10,530 nt of DNA from Baffinella frigidus (lineage: Eukaryota > Cryptophyceae > Cryptomonadales > Baffinellaceae). How positions within the stretch are numbered: the stretch's first letter is position 1; the number at the start of each line of letters is the position of its first letter. The notes beneath the pieces are model-generated. The model was not told the origin of the DNA. It worked only from the letters and a program-made list of their open reading frames with translations, and did no database searches. Positions 1-6,200 of the stretch are shown here, piece after piece. Position numbers and translations under genes: made by a program. The stretch covers positions 363,842-374,371 of the forward strand of contig MU646436.1 of the NCBI GenBank assembly GCA_026770585.1, given 5' to 3'.

Positions 1-71
1 CAACATCCAACACCAAACACTCAACACCAAACACCCAACACCAAACCCTCAAACCTTTTCGCACGCAGCAG

Positions 72-97
72 GAGGCGCGCCCTCGACGGTTGCGCTA
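72..97 (+). pseudogene. Truncated upstream copy of exon 1 start
   Basis: After GCAGCAG the sequence reads GA then GGAPSTVAL-type codons (GGC GCG CCC TCG ACG GTT GCG CTA). This parallels the exon 1 start at 175 (GT GGG ACT TCG ACA GTG GCG CTG), in the same phase with one extra codon. It runs straight into CCCGAACCCC repeat. Confidence 0.55.
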
Positions 98-174
98 CCC
101 GAACCCCGAACCCCAAACCCCAACCCCCAAACCCCAAACCCCAAACCCGAACCCTTTCACCCTCTCTGCATCAG

Positions 175-245
175 GTGGGACTTCGACAGTGGCGCTGCTC
201 AAGCTGCGCGGCGCTCTCGGAGACGCTTCTGAGCTCGAACGCGAG
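175..245 (+). CDS. Exon 1 of window: kinase beta3 to alphaC
   Basis: This exon follows TCAG and reads GT then GTSTVALLKLRGALGDASE and LEREV, ending GAG before the donor GTAGGG. The VALLKLR segment matches the beta3 strand and ELEREV the alphaC helix. In the usual alignment the VAIK lysine should sit two residues after Ala. Here that residue is Leu and the Lys is one later. It starts in phase 1, so an earlier exon must exist. Confidence 0.7.
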
Positions 246-3200
246 GTAGGGGCGGAAGCCCCAAACCCTACCTTTAGGGGTGGAAACCCTACACCCTACC
301 CCGTACCTCCCAGACCGTGAATCCTCCACCCTATACCCCAAACATGCACTCTGCACTATAAGCTCTTCACGCCTCAGAGCTCGAGCGAGCGCGAGGTGCC
401 AGATCAAATCCATGTAGCCGCCTAAACGAACAGTCCCCAATCATTTGTACCACGGTTCCTTAACGTAACGGGAATGTGTACTGGAGCGTGACGGTTTGAC
501 CTTGCTAGATACCGTTGACTTGGGAATCTCCTCGGGGTGTGTTTATGGAAACCCTAAACCCGCGTCCCTAAACCTTTCGGTTCTAAACCCTAGACCCTGA
601 ACCCTAAACCCTAAACCCTGAATCCTCAAACATACACCCCAGACGTCCACCCCGAACCCTAAACGCTAGCGGGCGCGTCAGATGGGAGTGTGTGTGACCC
701 TGGGGCGGCACCCATACCTGAACCCTGGATCCTCACCCCTACACCCCAAGCATCCGCCCTGCACCATGAACCCTAACGGGTCCCCAACCCCAAATCCTAA
801 AAGACGGCTCTGACCGCAGGTGGGGGTATTTGTGACGCTGGGGCGGCACCCGCACCTCGCGGCGCTGCTGGGCGTCACCACCCACCCCGACGGCGCCACG
901 TGCATGCTTGTCGAGTTCGCCCCCTGCGGGTCCCTCGACAAGGTCCTCTCGCCAACTGAAGCAGGGTAGTCGGTCTGGCCATCAAAGCCAAACTAGTCAA
1001 ACCAGGACAATGGCTCCAAGAGCCCTTTTGACCACTTTGGATGGCAGCCTGGCTGCACCAACCGCCCCGTGCGGCCCACTGAGGGCTTTCGTGAATGACC
1101 CACGGTGGGGTTGTATGGATGGCCATCCGTAGGGACCTAGGGAGAGAGATTTGTACTGCATTTGGGAAATTCTTAAGTTGACACGCTAGGTGTGTGTTAC
1201 AAATTCGTCGACTTTGGAGCAGAAAAGATCCTGATCTCACCAATTTGGTGAAACTGAATAGACTGAGAGCACCTGGTGATGACTCCTACGGGCTTGCTTG
1301 GTACCAGGGACTCCCAAGGTCGGCAGTTATACAAGTCTCGACTGATGAGCGTACCCCCTGAGTGGCAACTGCGTCGTTGCACTCCGGTACATGCCGTCAC
1401 ATGCTGTTACATTCCGTTACAGTCCCGTGGCAGGTTTCTCGCAGACTCTTAGAGAAAACCCTGAACTCTGCACCCTACACCCTCCACCCTACGCCCTAAA
1501 CCCTAAACCTTAAACCCTAAACCCTAAGTTCTGCACCCTACACCCTACGCTCTAAACAATCCTGAACCCTAAACCTCAAACCTCAAACCCCAAACCCTAA
1601 ACTCTAAACCCTGAACCCTAAACCCTAAACCCTAAACCCCAAACCCTAAACCCTAAACCCTAAACCCGAAACCAGGTTCTTGCAGACGCGGCCGACGCAC
1701 GGAACGAGCCGAGCGAGGTGGTTCGAATCACGGTTCCCCCAAACCCTACACCCTAAACCCCTAAACCCCCAAACCCTGAACCCTAAACACTACACACTAA
1801 ACACTACACACTAAACGACAAAGCACTAAACACTAAACACTAAATTGGCTTAAGTTTGAACCGGTGTGGGGAACCTAAAACCTAAACCCTAAACGCTGCG
1901 GCGTGGGTGGCGGAGCAACCGTGAATCCTAAACCCTAAACCCCGGCGCGGCCGTGCCCTACTGAGAGGAGGCGAGCACACCCTAAACCGTAAATCGTAAA
2001 CCCGAAACCCGAAACCCTGAACCCTAAAACCCAAAGCCCAAACCCTGAAACCCTGAAACAGGTTGCACTGCAGATCTGCGAAGGCATGGCGCAGCTCGTC
2101 GAGCACGGCAGCCCCCGAAATCCAAATCCCACACCCTAAACCATAAACCATAAACCATAAACCATAAACCATAAACCATAAACCATAAACCATAAACCCC
2201 AAACCATAAACCCGAAAACCGAAACCAGAAACCAGAAGCCAGAAACCAAAAATACGAATCACGAAACCAGAAACACGAAATACGAAACTCGAAACACGAA
2301 ACACGAAACACAAAACCGGGACCGGGACCCGCCCCCCCCATCTCCCAATCCCTGCTCCCACAAGTTCCCGGAACCCTGCTACCGACACCCAACCTGTCCC
2401 TCTGCAACTTGTAACCGCAGCAAAAGAAACGCTGTTGGTAGTCTAGCACCATCGACACTTGTCTCCCGACAGAGGCTGGAAATGAGAGATTTCAAAAATT
2501 GTGTTGTTGGATTTGTACCAGTCACGGGTGGGCTTGGTCACGTTACTCCCGTAAATCGGGAGTAACGTGACCAAGCGCGACTATTTGTGTAAAACTTACT
2601 ACACATCGCCCTAATTGTAAAGGACCCCCGGCTTTGAAATAGTCGCATTTAGAATCCTGAAATCCTAATCCCTAACCCTGGTCCCTATTTCTAGCCTCGA
2701 GTGGCCCACGCGGTGGTCTACGGATCTTTTAAGAACCCCAGACCTGGGGGTCACGTGATCACATTTGTACCATGAAAGGCCTTAAAGTCAATTTTCTCTG
2801 GGTAACTTGGCCTTTGAAAAGAGGTTTGTAGTCCGCCGAGTGGAATCCTCCCGCGGAACCGCAAGGCATCATCAAAGAAGAAAAAATCTGCACGCCAAAC
2901 CCTAAACCCTAAAACCTACACCCTAATTCCCAGACCCCACTCCCCATAACCCCAATCCCAAACCCTAAACCCTAAACCCTAAACTCCACACCTCAAACCC
3001 CACCCCCCTAACCCCAAACCCTAAACCCCACACCCCGAACAACAGGCGTGGTGCACCGCGACCTGGCGAGCCGCAACGTAAACCCTACACCCTAAACCCT
3101 AAACCCTAAACCCTAAACCCTAAACCCTAAACCCTAAACCTTAAATTCTAAACCCTGAACCCTCAACCCTAAACCCTAAACCCTAAACCCTAAACCCTAA

Positions 3201-6200
3201 ACCCTAAATCCTGATTCCTAAACCCCAAACCCCAAACCCCAAACCCCAAACCCTAAACCTCAAACCCTAAACCCTTAACCTGAACCCCAAACCCTGACCA
3301 GGTCCTTGTCTTCCGCTTCTCCCCGTGGGACCGCAACCAGGTTAATAGGGTAACTGACCAAAAATGGGGTAGTTAGGCCTACGGGATTGCCTAGGACCTC
3401 CTACTGTAGGCCAAAACCCCAGGACTTCTTGGTCATAGGAGCCCTGCGGCCTACGGTAGGCAATTCCGTAGGCCTAACTACCCCATTTTTGGTCCGTTAG
3501 CCTATGAAGGTTTGGGGGTTTGGGTTGAAGCTAGACCAGGTCTATTCGAGCCATCGGAGTTGTACGCCAGAGGATATTGGCCCTCTTGTTTGTGCGAGCT
3601 GAATTGTCCAGGAGGATCCGGAAATCCTAATCCCTAACCCTGGTCCCTATTCCCTAAATCCTAAACCCCAATGTCTAATCTCTCATCCCTCATGCCTCAT
3701 CCCCAATCCCTAATCCCTAAACCCTAAACACTACGCGCAGGTTCTTGTAAAGGTGACAGACTACGGGCAGGCGCTTCTCGGTGCAGGGGGCTCGCGTGGC
3801 GTCACAACCCACTCGGGTAAGACCCCAACCCGAAACCCGAAACCTCAAATCTCGAACACTGAACCCTGAACTCTGCACCCTGAAACCCAAACTCTCAACC
3901 CTAATCTCGACACCCGGAAATCTAAGCCCTAAACCCAAACCGCAACGCAGGTGAGAACACGCGCCCGGTGCGGTGGCTTTCACCCAAGGCACTGAAATGT
4001 ATTTACATTATGGGCTCGCCATAAACGCATTTTACTAAAATAACTGCATTCATAGAAGGATATTTAGCTCACAGGTTTATGGTGAGCCCGGTTTTACTCA
4101 AGCAGAGCTAGAACCCCGACCCCATTAGACATCATCAACCCTAAAAACTAAACCCAAACTCAAAAGCAGGAGAGAGCGCGCGCCCGGTGCGGTGGCTGTC
4201 ACCCGAGGCGCTCAAGCGACGCGTCTACTCCCAGGCGAGTGCACCACCCAGACCCCCCCCTGTCAGTGCACAGCGCTGGACAGCGCTGGCGCTCCAATCC
4301 TGACCCGCCCCCCCCCAAAAAAACAAAGCGGGTTGAGGGGTTAGGGTTTGAAACAAAGCAGGGCCATCCTGCAGATACGTTCCAGTGTCGGCCTAAGGTG
4401 GCAGCTCGAAAAACCTGGAGGACCTTTATCCGGGAACAAGTACTTTTGTTTCATTTCCGCTGGGGTGATTTCGAGGTTTTCAACTAAAATAATTTTAACA
4501 TTTATCCGCTCAAAAAGTTAGGAACGCCATCTGAAAGGGCTTGGAAAGTTTTTGCTTGAATGTGGTTTGAGAGTTTTGCCCCGACATCGGGAAAGGCCTC
4601 TTCGGAGGGGCGCAAAATGACGTCCCTTTGAAAATTACTACACAGCTTCAAAATGACAATTCTTAAAATGCAAATCAATCGGATTGTAAAAAACGGCTGG
4701 CGCCCCACACGTAAACCGTTAAACACTGTCGACGGCGTCCACGGTTGCACATGCGCCGAATCTCACCTGATGCAAACTCGCTCTCTGCGGCAGGATATCC
4801 TACACCCTGGACCCTGAACCCTCAACCAAGAACCATGAACCATGAACCTTGAATCCCAATATCTAAACCCTAAACCACCAACCCCAAACCCCCAACCCAA
4901 ATCCCCGATCCCCAATCCCCCAAACCCGAAACCCGAAACCCGAAACCCGAAACCCCCAACCCCCGAAAGCAGGCCTCGGACGTGTGGGCGTTCGGCGTGA
5001 CCCTCTGGGAGGTGGAGAGCGGCGCGGCCGTGCCCTACTGGGAGGAGGCGAGCACACCCTAAACCCTGCACCCTACACCCTACACCCTACACCCTACACC
5101 CTGAACCCTGAACCCTAAACCCTGATTCCTGTGCCCTAAACCCCAAACCCTAAACCTTAAACCCTAAACCCTGAACCCTAAACCCTGAACCCTGAACCCT
5201 GAACCCTGAACCTTACACCCTAAACCCTTACCCCCAACTCCTAACCCCCAACCCCAAAACACCGCGTGACCATAACCTTAACCCTAACCATTACCATAAC
5301 CATAACAATAACCATAACCATACCTCTAAACCCAGGAGAGTGACACAGAGGTGGTGCAGCCTACACCCCAAACCCCAAACCCTAAACCCTAAACCTTAAA
5401 CACTTAGCCCTGAAGCCCAAATCCTCAACTCTAAACCCTAAACCCTACCCCCTAAACCCTAAACCCTCAACCAGGAGAGGGACGCAGAGGTGGTGCAGAG
5501 AGTGGTGCGACGCAACCTCCTCGCCCGCCCGGTAAACCCTAAACCCTCAACCCGAAACCCTAAACCCCAAACCCTCATCCCGAAACCCCAAACCCCAAAC
5601 TCGAAACACCAACCCCCAAACTCGAAACCCTAAAACCCAACCCCCAAACTCCAAACTCCAAACTCCAAACCCCAAACCCCACAACCCACACCCCAACCCC
5701 CAAACTCCAAACCCCAAACCCCGCACCCCACACCCCAAACCCCACACCCCAAACCTCAACCCCCAAACCCCAAACCTCAAACCCCAAACCCCAAACCCCC
5801 ACCCCCAAGCGGACGGGTGCGGCGACGGGGTGTGGGGGGTGATACAGAGCTGCTGGGCGGACGCCGCGGGGCAGCGCCCGTCGTTCGCACGGCTCAAGGT
5901 TCTGCTGCAGGTAATGGCAATATCGCCAAAGGACTGGGTCATGGCTAACCCTAAGCCCTAAGCCCTATGCCCTGCACCTTAAAACCTAACCCCTAAACCC
6001 TAAACCCTAAACCCTAACCCCTAAACCCTAAACCCTAAACCCTAAACCCTAAACCAGGATGTGCTCGGGGAGGCGATGTCGCGCGCGGCGCAGGTTCATC
6101 CTGGAACCATATTTTTCTTCTGGAATCTTTTCTTTTGCAACGCAAATTACTACACAATTGGGTCATACTGGTAAAGTATTTGTGTGGTACTTTTCGTTGC

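Larger units (their letters stand above)
943..1675 (+). other. Intron 2
   Basis: The donor is GTCCTC and the acceptor ACCAG. Positions 960-1380 are unique sequence in which I see no domain. A run of degenerate 10-bp units follows at 1381-1430, then the short exon-like copy at 1434. A dense CCCTAAA array fills 1455-1670. Confidence 0.65.
2108..3045 (+). other. Intron 4
   Basis: The proposed donor is GCAGCC (GC type) and the acceptor AACAG. It contains a CCATAAA array, degenerate ACGAAAC-type repeats to about 2320, the palindrome element at about 2495-2620, unique sequence to 2890, then CCCTAAA arrays. Confidence 0.6.
3817..4169 (+). other. Intron 7
   Basis: The donor is GTAAGA, close to consensus. 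The intron has CCCGAAA/CCCTGAA repeats, the exon 8 partial copy (3951-3999), a small foldback (4012-4089) and a short repeat tail before AAAGCAG. Confidence 0.65.

Noticed and set aside
1-700. Chromosome end (true telomere)
   Set aside because: CCCTAAA arrays lie between coding exons throughout 6 kb, are degenerate, and are interrupted by genes, so they are interstitial.
875-1243. Minus-strand 122-codon open frame
   Set aside because: It overlaps the conserved kinase exon 2 on the + strand and has no recognisable domain.
1197-1400. Possible reverse transcriptase fragment in intron 2
   Set aside because: No reverse transcriptase motif such as a YxDD box could be found in any frame.
1882-2458. 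Long minus-strand open frames rich in GFRV/VYGLWF repeats (also at 3717-3992, 4763-5071 and 5547-5942)
   Set aside because: They are the intronic heptamer repeat read on the other strand. The peptides are low-complexity and lie across known + strand exons.
5335-5531. Single exon from 5336 through 5531
   Set aside because: The stretch between the copy and exon 10 is repeat with stop codons, and the second start at 5475 repeats the same codons.
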